Source of the DNA: Ramlibacter montanisoli
GTDB lineage: Bacteria; Pseudomonadota; Gammaproteobacteria; Burkholderiales; Burkholderiaceae_C
DNA length: 64,000 nucleotides
NCBI RefSeq assembly: GCF_013087525.1
Contig: NZ_JABFCS010000001.1
Location: 2,418,001-2,482,000, forward strand
Direction: 5' to 3'
In this document: one piece after another, positions 9,362 to 19,200 of the stretch
Position numbering within the stretch: the stretch's first letter is position 1
How the letters are laid out: each line of letters begins with the position of its first letter
Made by a program: the position numbers and the translations under genes
The notes under the pieces: generated by a model
Databases searched by the model: none
What the model was told of the DNA's origin: nothing
Seen by the model: only the letters and a program-made list of their open reading frames with translations

Positions 9362-10441
9362 TCAGAGTTTCTGCGCCTGCATGAAGCGGTCGAAGGTCGC
9401 CTCGGTGAAGCGGAACCACAGGTTCTGGTCGGAGCGGAACTTCGCGAAGTCGCCGTACACCTTCTTCCAGTTCTCGTTCTTCGCCGACAGCTCCTCGTAC
9501 AGCTTCATCGACTGCTTGAAGGCCTCCGCCATCACGTCGGCCGGGAAGGGACGCAGCTTGGCGCCCGCGCCCACCAGCTGCTTGAGCGCAGACGGGTTCT
9601 TCGCGTCGTACTTGGCCTGCGTCTCCACGTGCGCGAAGGTCGCGGCCGCCTCGACGATCGCCTTGTTCTCGGGCGACAGCGCGTCGTAGGCCTTCTGGTT
9701 CACGTACAGGTCCAGCTGCAGGCCGCCTTCCCACCAGCCGGGGTAGTAGTAGAAGGGCGCGACCTTGTGGAAGCCCAGCTTCTGGTCGTCGTAGGGCCCG
9801 ATCCACTCGGCCGCGTCGATGGTGCCCTTCTCCAGCGCCTGGTAGATCTCGCCGCCCGGGATGTTCTGCGGCACGCCGCCCATGCGCTCCAGCACCTTGC
9901 CGGCGAAGCCGCCGATGCGGAACTTCAGGCCCTTGAGGTCGGCGACGCCCTTGATCTCCTTGCGCATCCAGCCGCCCATCTGGGCGCCGGTGTTGCCGCA
10001 GGCGAAGTTGACGATGTTGTACTTGGCGTAGAACTCGCGCATCAGCTTCAGGCCGTTGCCCTCGAAGGTCCACGCGCTCATCTGCCGGCTGTTCAGGCCG
10101 AAGGGGATGGCGCCGCCGATGGCGAAGGTTTCGTCCTTGCCGAAGAAGTAGTAGGGCGCGGTGTGCGCGGCTTCGACCGTGCCCTGCTGCACGCCATCCA
10201 CCACGCCGAAGGCCGGCATCAGCTCGCCGGCCGCGTGCACGGAAACTTCGAAGCGGCCGTTCGACAGCTGCCTGACCTTCTGCGAGAAGACTTCGGCCGC
10301 GCCGTAGATGGTGTCGAGCGACTTGGGAAAGCTGGAGGCCAGGCGCCAGCGCACGGCGGACTGCGCGTGCACGGCGGGCGCGGCGCCGGCGGCGAGGACG
10401 CCGGCGATGCCGGCATGGCGGAGGGCGGAACGACGATCCAT
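9362..10441 (-). CDS. dctP: TRAP substrate-binding protein, TakP/DctP family, paralogue 3
   Basis: 359 residues, MDRRSALRHAGIAGVLAAG leader ending AVHAQ, then RWRLASSFPKSLDTIYGAAE and VSVHAAGELMPAFG. It has the ligand-region signature MRKEIKGVADLKGLKFRIGG and GTIDAAEWIGPYDDQKLG. The C terminus (LWFRFTEATFDRFMQAQKL) is the same as in paralogue 2. There is no good Shine-Dalgarno in front of this ATG (TTTCCTC), unlike paralogues 2, 4 and 5, so expression may be lower. It is closest in sequence to paralogue 2, suggesting a recent tandem duplication. Confidence 0.93.
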   Translation of the reverse strand: MDRRSALRHAGIAGVLAAGAAPAVHAQSAVRWRLASSFPKSLDTIYGAAEVFSQKVRQLSNGRFEVSVHAAGELMPAFGVVDGVQQGTVEAAHTAPYYFFGKDETFAIGGAIPFGLNSRQMSAWTFEGNGLKLMREFYAKYNIVNFACGNTGAQMGGWMRKEIKGVADLKGLKFRIGGFAGKVLERMGGVPQNIPGGEIYQALEKGTIDAAEWIGPYDDQKLGFHKVAPFYYYPGWWEGGLQLDLYVNQKAYDALSPENKAIVEAAATFAHVETQAKYDAKNPSALKQLVGAGAKLRPFPADVMAEAFKQSMKLYEELSAKNENWKKVYGDFAKFRSDQNLWFRFTEATFDRFMQAQKL

Positions 10442-10573
10442 GAGGAAACCCGTGTGGTTGATGACGAACGGGCCGGATCATCGGCCGCGCGCCGCACGGG
10501 AGGCTGTCGCCGCGCTGGCGGCACGCATTGGGACAAGTCCCTAGCACCGCCGTCAGCGTGCGTCAGCAAGGAA

Positions 10574-10599
10574 AAAGGGCTCCCCGCGGGGAGCCCTTT
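10574..10599 (-). terminator. Rho-independent terminator after dctP paralogue 4
   Basis: A 12-bp perfect stem AAAGGGCTCCCC / GGGGAGCCCTTT with a GC centre, followed on the minus strand by a T run. It sits just past the stop codon of paralogue 4. Confidence 0.88.
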
Positions 10600-10621
10600 G
10601 CGTGGCGCGCGGCGCCGGGGA

Positions 10622-11704
10622 TCAGCCCAGCTTCTGCGCCTGCATGAAGCGGTCGAAGGTCGCCTCGGTGAAGCGGAACCACAGGTTCTGCTCGGCGCGG
10701 AACTTGGAGTAGTCGGCGTAGATCTTCTTCCAGGCGGGGTTCTTGGTGTTGAGTTCCTCGTACACCGCCATGGCCTGCTTGAAGGCCTCGTTCATCACGT
10801 CGTTGGAGAAGGCGCGCAGCTTGGTGCCCTGCCCCACCAGCTGCTTGAGCGCGGCCGGGTTGCGCGCGTCGTAGCGGGCCTGCATCACGCTGTGCGCGTG
10901 CGCGGCGGCGTTCTCGACGATCGCCTTGTTCTCCGCCGACAGCGCGTCGAAGGCCTTCTGGTTGATGAAGAAATCCAGCTGCGGGCCGCCTTCCCACCAG
11001 CCGGGGTAGTAGTAGTTCGGGGCGACCTTGTTGAAGCCCAGCTTCAGGTCGTCGTACGGGCCCACCCACTCGGCCGCGTCGATGGTGCCCTTCTCCAGCG
11101 CCTGGTAGATCTCGCCGGCCGGGATGTTCTGCGGCACGCCGCCCAGGCGCTCGAGCACCTTGCCGGCGAAGCCGCCGATGCGCATCTTCAGGCCCTTCAT
11201 GTCCGCCAGGGTCTTGATCTCCTTGCGGTACCAGCCGCCCATCTGGGCGCCCGTGTTGCCGCCCGGGAAGCTGGTCATGGCGTAGTTGGAGTAGAACTCG
11301 CGCATCAGCTTCAGGCCGTTGCCCTCGTACATCCACGCGGTCATCTGGCGGCTGTTCAGGCCGAAGGGGATGGCGGTGCCGAGCGCGAAGCACTCGTTCT
11401 TGCCGAAGAAGTAGTAGGGCGCGGTGTGCGCCGCTTCCACGGTGCCCTGCTGCACGCCGTCCACCACGCCGAAGGCGGGCATCAGCTCGCCGGCCGCGTG
11501 CACGGAGATCTCGAACTTGCCGCCCGACATCGCCCGGACCTGCTGCGCGAACACTTCCGCGGCGCCAAAGATCGTGTCCAGCGACTTCGGGAAGCTGGAG
11601 GCGAGGCGCCAGCGGATGGCGGCCTGCGCGTGCACAGCGGGGGCGATGCCGGTGGCAAGCACGCCCGCGATGCCGGCCTGCTTGATGAGGGAACGACGAT
11701 CCAT
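10622..11704 (-). CDS. dctP: TRAP substrate-binding protein, TakP/DctP family, paralogue 4
   Basis: 360 residues from MDRRSLIKQAGIAGVLATG, leader ending AVHAQ. The ATG at 11704 is preferred over the in-frame GTG six bases upstream because AGGAG lies five bases before it. Motifs: FPKSLDTIFGAAEVFAQQV, GELMPAFGVVDGVQQGTVE, WYRKEIKTLADMKGLKMR, and KVAPNYYYPGWWEGG, where an Asn replaces the Phe found in the other copies just before the YYYP ligand-region loop. It is flanked by its own terminator, so it is an independent transcription unit. Confidence 0.93.
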   Translation of the reverse strand: MDRRSLIKQAGIAGVLATGIAPAVHAQAAIRWRLASSFPKSLDTIFGAAEVFAQQVRAMSGGKFEISVHAAGELMPAFGVVDGVQQGTVEAAHTAPYYFFGKNECFALGTAIPFGLNSRQMTAWMYEGNGLKLMREFYSNYAMTSFPGGNTGAQMGGWYRKEIKTLADMKGLKMRIGGFAGKVLERLGGVPQNIPAGEIYQALEKGTIDAAEWVGPYDDLKLGFNKVAPNYYYPGWWEGGPQLDFFINQKAFDALSAENKAIVENAAAHAHSVMQARYDARNPAALKQLVGQGTKLRAFSNDVMNEAFKQAMAVYEELNTKNPAWKKIYADYSKFRAEQNLWFRFTEATFDRFMQAQKLG

Positions 11705-11922
11705 GAACACTCCTGGGATGAGAAAAACAGGTTAGCGGTACCCGCCGCTTCCAACTTTGGTGTCGGTTTCGCGGGGTGGCTCATTCTAGGAATGCACGGT
11801 TGGGCTCAGGCCGGGGTTTTCCCTTGCGGTGCAGCATGAACGCGACAGGGGCGCGTGCCGAGTGTCGGCACAACGACAAAGGGCCCCTCGCGGGGCCCTT
11901 CGTGTGGCGGCGTGCTGCGCCG
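11705..11922. other. Intergenic region between dctP paralogues 4 and 5
   Basis: 218 bases holding the promoter of paralogue 4 and the terminator of paralogue 5 (11879-11900). A TGTCGG followed after 19 bases by CTAGGA (11761-11791) resembles the stress-unit motif seen elsewhere in the window but breaks its conserved bases. Confidence 0.4.
11879..11900 (-). terminator. Rho-independent terminator after dctP paralogue 5
   Basis: A 9-bp stem AAGGGCCCC / GGGGCCCTT with a TCGC loop, 23 bases past the stop codon of paralogue 5. Confidence 0.8.
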
Positions 11923-13005
11923 TCAACCGAGCTTCTGCGCCTGCATGAAGCGGTCGAAGGTCATCTCGGTGAAGCGGAACCAGAGGTTGGACTCGGTGCG
12001 GAAGCTGGAGTAGTCCGCGAAGATCTTCTTCCAGTCCGCGTTCTTGCTGCCGATGTCCTCGTAAAGTTCCTGCGAGGCCTTGAAGGCGGCGTTCATCACG
12101 TCGTTGGAGAACGGGCGCAGCTTGGTGCCGGCGCCCACCAGCTGCTTGAGCGCGGCGGGGTTGCGCGCGTCGTAGCGGGACTGCACGAAGATGTGCGCGT
12201 CGGCCGCGGCCGATTCGACGATCGCCTTGTTCTCCGCCGACAGGCCGTTGAAGGCCTTGTCGTTGATGAACACGTCCAGCTCCGGGCCGCCTTCCCACCA
12301 GCCGGGGTAGTAGTAGAAGGGCGCGACCTTGGCGAAACCGAGCTTCAGGTCGTCGTAGGGTCCCACCCATTCCGCGGCGTCGATGGTGCCCTTCTCCAGC
12401 GCCTGGTAGATCTCGCCGCCCGGGATGTTCTGCGGCACGCCGCCCATGCGCTCGATCACCTTGCCGGCAAAGCCGCCGACGCGGAACTTCAGGCCCTTGA
12501 TGTCGGCCGCGCTCTTGATCTCCTTGCGGTACCAGCCACCCATCTGGGCGCCGGTGTTGCCCGCCGGGAAGTTGACGATGTTGTACTTGGCGTAGAACTC
12601 GGCCATCAGCTTCTTGCCGTTGCCCTCGTGCATCCACGCCGTCATCTGCCGGCTGTTCAGGCCGAAGGGGATGGCGCAGCCCAGGGCGAACACCTCGCTC
12701 TTGCCGAAGAAGTAGTAGGGCGCGGTGTGCGCCACTTCCACCGTGCCCTGCTGCACGCCGTCGACCACGCCGAAGGCGGGCATCAGTTCGCCGGCCGCGT
12801 GGGTGGAGATCTCGAACTTGCCGCCCGACATGGCCTTGACGCGCGCGGCGAACACTTCCGCGCCGCCATAGAGCGTGTCGAGCGACTTCGGGAAGCTGGA
12901 GGCCAGCCGCCAGCGGATGGCGGGCTGCGCGTGCACGGCGGGGGCGATGCCGGTGGCCAACACGCCCGCAATGCCCGCATTGCGAATCAACGAACGACGA
13001 TCCAT
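11923..13005 (-). CDS. dctP: TRAP substrate-binding protein, TakP/DctP family, paralogue 5
   Basis: 360 residues from MDRRSLIRNAGIAGVLATG, leader ending AVHAQ. The ATG at 13005 follows GAGGAGACACC and aligns with all paralogues, so the longer open frame upstream is not used. Motifs: SFPKSLDTLYGGAEVFAARV, STHAAGELMPAFGVVDGVQQ, WYRKEIKSAADIKGLKFR and KVAPFYYYPGWWEGG. The C terminus TEMTFDRFMQAQKLG matches paralogue 4. It is the most upstream of the five tandem minus-strand copies, with its own ribosome site and terminator. Confidence 0.93.
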   Translation of the reverse strand: MDRRSLIRNAGIAGVLATGIAPAVHAQPAIRWRLASSFPKSLDTLYGGAEVFAARVKAMSGGKFEISTHAAGELMPAFGVVDGVQQGTVEVAHTAPYYFFGKSEVFALGCAIPFGLNSRQMTAWMHEGNGKKLMAEFYAKYNIVNFPAGNTGAQMGGWYRKEIKSAADIKGLKFRVGGFAGKVIERMGGVPQNIPGGEIYQALEKGTIDAAEWVGPYDDLKLGFAKVAPFYYYPGWWEGGPELDVFINDKAFNGLSAENKAIVESAAADAHIFVQSRYDARNPAALKQLVGAGTKLRPFSNDVMNAAFKASQELYEDIGSKNADWKKIFADYSSFRTESNLWFRFTEMTFDRFMQAQKLG

Positions 13006-13278
13006 GGTGTCTCCTCGGATGGGATGGAAGCCTTCCGGCAGGCACCGGAATGGGGGCTTCATTCTGCGAGGTGACAGGTTTGCGTCAGGAACGGGTTTTC
13101 CCGTGATCGCGATCGTCAGGCCCAAACCCCGGAGTCCGCGCGCAGCACGCCGGTTTGGCCGACGGCCAGTTTCTTGACGTGCAGCACACATCAGATTTCT
13201 CTTCAGACTTAAGCTGAGCTGATAGTATGCAACCAGAAGTATCCATCCGTATCTTTCCTCTGCCTGAAAGTAACCAAC
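13006..13278. other. Divergent intergenic region before the giant adhesin
   Basis: 273 bases containing the promoters of dctP paralogue 5 and the adhesin. On the plus strand there is TTGACG at 13174-13179 and a TAGTAT at 13223-13228, but no well-spaced pair. The adhesin ATG at 13279 has no clear Shine-Dalgarno. Confidence 0.3.
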
Positions 13279-16200
13279 ATGGCCCGCTCCACTGATTCGA
13301 ATGTCAACCCCCATCCGGCAACTGCGTCGAGCGGGGGCCCGAGGCAGGACAGGCGGCAGGCAAGCCGATGCAGGCGCCGGCTGCGGCTGCCCAGGCGGCT
13401 GGAGCTGCAAGGCTCGCCGCGAAAGCGGCCGCCCTTGTCCAGCGCAAGCCGGCCGAGGAAGAAGAAGCATCCGGCGCGCTGGCTGGTGGCGCCAGCGAGG
13501 AATACGCCACGCCCGCGGAAGCTGCCGGCGATGGGTCCTTCCAGCTGGCCCAGGCCGCCCCGGCCCCCGCCCCGGCGCCGGCCGATGCGAGCGGCAGTAC
13601 GCCGCCTGCCGGCGGCTCGGGCCCTGCCGGCGGCGGCGCAGGTGCCGAGGCCGCCGGATCCGGCGGCATGGCGGCATTGGGCATCCTGGGCGCGGTTGCC
13701 GTCCTGGCCGCGGCAGGCGGTGGCGGCGGCGGCGGCGGCGGATCTTCGAGCGCGCCTGCACCGGCCCCCGCCCCGGACACCACCGCCCCGGTGGCGCCCA
13801 CCGTGGCCCTGCGCACCGATACCGGCGCAAGCGGGACCGACCGGGTCACTTCCAGCGGTGAACTGGCCCTGGGCAACCTGGAGGCCGGCGCCACCGTCCA
13901 GTACAGCACCAATGCCGGCACCACCTGGAGCAGCAGCTTTCGCACCGGTGGCCGGACTGAACAACGTGCAGGTGCGCCAGGTGGACGCCGCGGGCAACGC
14001 CAGCAGCGCCGGCTCGTTCAGCTTCACCCTGGACTCCACCGGCCCCGTACTGCAGTCGATGACGGTGCAGAGCGGCGCTTCCCCACGATCACCCTGAGCT
14101 ACGACAGCCCGCTCGACGCCGCCAACCTTCCCGCCGCCGGAGCCTTCACCGTCATGGTCGGCGGCGTCGCCAACCCCGTGAGCGGCGTCACCGTCGCCGG
14201 CGCCGTGGTCACGCTGGTGCTGGCCAACCCGCTGGCCGCCGGAGCCGCGGTCACCGTGCGCTACACCGATCCCACGACCGGCAACGACGCCGGCGCGCTG
14301 CAGGACCTCGCGGGCAATGACGCCGGCGGCTTCAGCACCGGCATCGTCGCCGACGGTTACCTGCGTGGCGCCCAGATCCACGTCGACGCCAACAACAACC
14401 GCGCAGCCGATGCCGGCGAGGTCCTGCCCGGGGTCGTCACCGACGGCCAGGGCCAGTTCGTGCTGGCTGCCGGAACACCGGCCGGCGTGATCCTCGCCAC
14501 CGGCGGCGTGAACGTCGACACCGGCGTGCCCAATGCGCTGACCCTGGTGGCCCCGGCGGGCTCCAGCGTCGTCAACCCGCTGACCACGCTGGTGCAAGCG
14601 GTGCTGGACAACAACCCGGGCGCCACCCTGGCACAGGCGAACACGCTCGTCGTGAATGCGCTGGGCCTGCCGGCCGGGACCGACCTTGCGCACTACGATC
14701 CGCTCGCGGTCCTGGCCGTCAACCCGACCGACGCCGCGGCCCTGTCGGTGCAGACCGCGGTCGCCACCGTGGCGACGATCGTCACCCTCGCCGCCGCGGC
14801 GCCGGCCGGGACGCTCACTCCGGAAGCGGCCGCCGACCAGGTCTTCTCCAACCTGGCGACGCAGATGGGCACGCCGGCCGCACCGGCAGCGCCGCTGGAC
14901 CTGACGTCCGCATCGTCCGACGTGGCTGCGGCGCTCGCCGGCGCATCGGCGGCCAGCGAGGCCACCATCCTCGCCGCCACCGTGGCCATCGACAACGCGA
15001 CCAGCCTGTCCGGAGTCTTCGCCGCCCAGGCTGCCGCGCTGGACACCATCGCGCCGGCGGCGCCGACGCTGGCGCTGGCCGCCGCATCGGACAGCGGCGC
15101 TTCCAGCTCCGACGGCATCAGCAACGACAGCACGCCCAGCGTCCGCGTCACGTTCCTCACCACGGCCAGCGACGGAACGTCCGCCGTGGCCGGCGACACG
15201 ATCACCGTGACCGATGGCGGCGCCCCGGTCGCCACCCACGTGCTGACGGCGACCGACGTCGCCGCCGGTTTCGTGGACATCACCCTGCCCGCCCTCGGTG
15301 CGGACGGGGCCCATGCGCTCAGCGCCACCGTCACCGACATCGCGGGCCAGGCCTCGAGCGCCGCGACCCAGGTGACGGTCACGCTGGACACCACGATCGC
15401 CACGCCGACCCTCGCGCTCGCCACCGACACCGGCGCGGTCGACGGCATCACCGGCAACGCCGCGCTAAACGTCAGCGCCGCCGCCGGCGACGTCACGCGC
15501 AGCTTCAGCATCAATGGCGGCGCCGCCAGCGCCACCTACGTCGCCCCCACCGTCGACGGCGCCTACACCGTCGCCGTGACCGACACCGACACCGCCGGCA
15601 ACACGCAGACCGCCTCGGTGTCCTTCACGCTCGACACGACGATCGCCACGCCGACCATTGCGCTCGTCGCCGACACGGGTGCCGCAGACGGCATCACCGG
15701 CAACGCAGCCCTGAACATCAGCGCCGCCGCCGGCGACGTCACGCGCAGCTTCAGCATCAACGGCGGCGCTGCCAGCGCCACCTACGTCGCCCCGACCACC
15801 GACGGCGCCTACAACGTGGTCGTGAACGACACCGACACCGCCGGCAACACGCAGACCGCCTCGGTGTCCTTCACGCTCGACACGACGATCGCCACGCCGA
15901 CCATCGCGCTCACCGCCGACACCGGCGCCGCAGACGGCATCACCAGCAACGCAGCCCTGAACATCAGCGCCGCCGCCGGCGACGTCACGCGCAGCTTCAG
16001 CATCAACGGCGGCGCTGCCAGCGCCACCTACGTCGCCCCGACCACCGACGGCGCCTACAACGTGGTCGTGAACGACACCGACACCGCCGGCAACACGCAG
16101 ACCGCCTCGGCGAGCTTCACGCTCGACACGACGATCGCCACGCCGACCATTGCGCTCGCCGCCGACACCGGCGCCAGCGGCGCCGACGGCATCACCAGCA

Positions 16201-19200
16201 ACGCCGCGCTGACCGTCAGCGCCACCGCCGGCGACGTCACGCGCAGCTTCAGCATCAATGGCGGCGCCGCCAGCGCCACCTACGTCGCCCCCACCGTCGA
16301 CGGCGCCTACACCGTCGCCGTGACCGACACCGACATCGCCGGCAACACGCGGACCGCCTCGGTGGCCTTCACCCTGGATGCCAGTGCCCCTGCGCCCCTG
16401 GTGGTCACGCTTGCCACGGACAGCGGCACCAGCAACAGCGACAACCTCACCAACGACGCAACCCTGGCGATCGTCGGCCAGGACCTGGGCGCGACGGTCG
16501 AATACAGCATCGACGCGGGCGCCACCTGGTCGACGACTTTCACGCCGGTGGAGGGCGCGAACAGCTTCCTGGTGCGCCAGGTGGACGTCGCCGGCAACGT
16601 GGGAACCTCCACCAGCCTCACCTTCACGCTGGACACCCTTGCCGCGGCGCCTGCCGCTGCGCTGGCCAGCGACACCGGCAGCAGCAGCGCGGACCGCGTG
16701 ACCAGCAACGCAGCGCTGGCCTTCACTGGCCAGGAGGGCGGCGCCACGCTGGAGTTCAGCACCGACGGGGGCACTTCCTGGAGCACGACGCAGCCCACCG
16801 CGACCGAAGGCGCCAACCAGTTCCTGTTGCGGCAGGTCGATGCGGCCGGCAACACGAGCGGATCGACGCCGTTCGCCTTCACGCTCGACACGACGATCGC
16901 CACGCCGACCATCGCGCTCAGCTCCGACACGGGCGCCAGCGGCGCCGACGGCATCACCAGCAGCGCCGCGTTGAACGTCAGCGCCGCCGCCGGCGACGTG
17001 ACGCGCAGCTTCAGCATCAACTCAGGCGCCGCCAGCGCCACCTACGTCGCCCCGACCACCGACGGCGCCTACAACGTCGTCGTCACCGACACCGACACCG
17101 CCGGCAACAGCCGGACGGCCTCGGTGAGCTTCACGCGCGACGCAACGATTGCCACGCCGACGATCGCGCTCAGCTCCGACACGGGCACCAGCGGCGCCGA
17201 CGGCATCACTAGCAACGCCGCGCTGACCGTCAGCGCCGCCGCCGGCGACGTCACCCGCAGCTTCAGCATCAACGGTGGTCCCGCCTCCGGCTCCTACGTC
17301 GCCCCCTCCATCGACGGCCCCTACACCGTCGCGGTGACCGACACCGACACCGCCGGCAACACGCAGACCGCCTCGCTGGCCTTCACGCTGGACACGACGA
17401 TCGCCACGCCGACCATCGCGCTCGTCGCCGACACCGGCGCCGCCGACGGCATCACCAGCAACGCCGCGCTGAACGTCAGCGCCGCCGCCGGCGACGTGAC
17501 GCGCAGCTTCAGCATCAATGGTGGCGCTGCAAGCGCCACCTACGCCGCCCCCGCCATCGACGGCGACTACACCGTCGCCGTGGCCGACACCGACGCCGCC
17601 GGCAACACGCAGACCGCCTCGCTGGTCTTCACGCTGGACAAGACGATCGCCACGCCGACCATCGCGCTCACCACCGACACCGGCGCCAGCGGGGCCGACG
17701 GGTTCACCAGCAGCGCCGCCCTGACCGTCAGTGCCGCCGCCGGCGACGTCACCCGCAGCTTCAGCATCAACGGCGGCGCCGCCAGCGCCACCTACGTCGC
17801 TCCCACCACCGGCGGCGCCTATACCGTCGCCGTGACCGACACCGACACCGCGGGCAACACGCAGACCAGTTCCGTGAGCTTCACGCTCGACACCGGCGCC
17901 CCCACGCTGGTGTCCTCCTCTCCCGCCGACAACGCAGTGGACTCCACCGCGGGCACGATCGTGCTCACCTTCAGCGAAGCGGTGGCGGCCGGCACCGGCA
18001 ACATCCTCATCGCCGACGGCGCCGCGGGCCTCAGTATCGCCATCGGCGACACCAGCCAGGTGGCCATCAGCGGCAACACGGTCAGCATCACGCCCGCCGG
18101 CGGCACCGCACCCAACGTGACGTACTCGGTGACGATCGGCAGCGGCGTGCTCACGGACCTCGCCGGCAACGCCTTCGGCGGCATCGCTCCCGGCGAGCTG
18201 GACTTCACCATGGCCAACAGCCCCACGGTGACGATCGCGTCGGACGAAGTCGACAGCCTGCTCAACGTGGGCGACACGACCACCGTCACCTTCACCCTCA
18301 GCGAAGCGTCCACCGACTTCACCGTCGACGACGTCACGGTGGCGGGCGGCACGCTCAGCGGCTTCGCCGGCAGCGGCACCAGCTACACCGCGCTCCTCAC
18401 GCCGGCGGCCGGCAGCGTCACCGCGGCCAGCGTGAGCGTGGCGGCCGGTGGCTTCACCGGCGGCTCCGGCTTCGGCAACATCGCCTCTTCCATCCTCAGC
18501 ATCAACGTGGACACGGTGCCACCCACGGCCCCCACCATCAGCGTGGACGGCACCATCAACGCGGCCGAGCGCGATGCCGGCGTCACCGTGAGCGGCACCA
18601 CCGAGTCCGGTTCCACCGTCACCGTCAACGGCAGCCCGGCCACGGTGACCGGCACCAGCTGGTCCCATGTCCTCGACGCCGCGGCCATCAACGCCTTCGG
18701 CGAAGGCGCGGAAACGCTGACGGTGGTCGCCACCGACGCCTCCGGCAACACCACCACGGCCACGGCCTCCATCACGGTCGACACGACGCCGCCCGCGGCG
18801 CCGCTGGTCGGCCTGGTGGCGGGCGACGACACCATCAACGCCACGGAACGCACGGCGACGGTCACCGTCACCGGCACCACCGAGGCCGGCTCCAGCGTCA
18901 CGGTCAATGGCGTCGCAGCCGTCGTCACGGGCACCAGCTGGAGCCACACCCTGTCCGCCGCGGCCATCGATGCCTTCGGCCAGGGCGCCGAAACGCTGAA
19001 CGTGGTCGCGACCGACGCGGCGGGCAACACCAGCTCCGGAAGCCGGAACATCAGCGTAGACACCGCAGGGCCGGCGCTGCCGACGCTGGACCTGGTTGCG
19101 GGCGACGACATCGTCAACGCTGGCGAGCGCGGCACGGGCGTGACCCTCACCGGAACCACCGACACCGGCACCACCGTCACCGTCAACGGCAACCTGGCCA

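Noticed and set aside
11761..11791. TGTCGG-N19-CTAGGA resembling the shared stress motif upstream of dctP paralogue 4
   Set aside because: The spacing and the first base of the distal hexamer differ from all five good copies, and the third element is absent at 19 bases.
480..13077. CTGTCA/TGACAG words near the starts of dctQ, dctP 1, 2 and 5 as a possible shared operator
   Set aside because: The orientation and distance to the start codon vary, and TGACA alone can be a -35 core; too short to support.
15384..17886. Regular 246-bp repeats as a CRISPR-like or satellite array
   Set aside because: They are in frame, encode Ig-like modules and lack short repeat/unique spacer structure.
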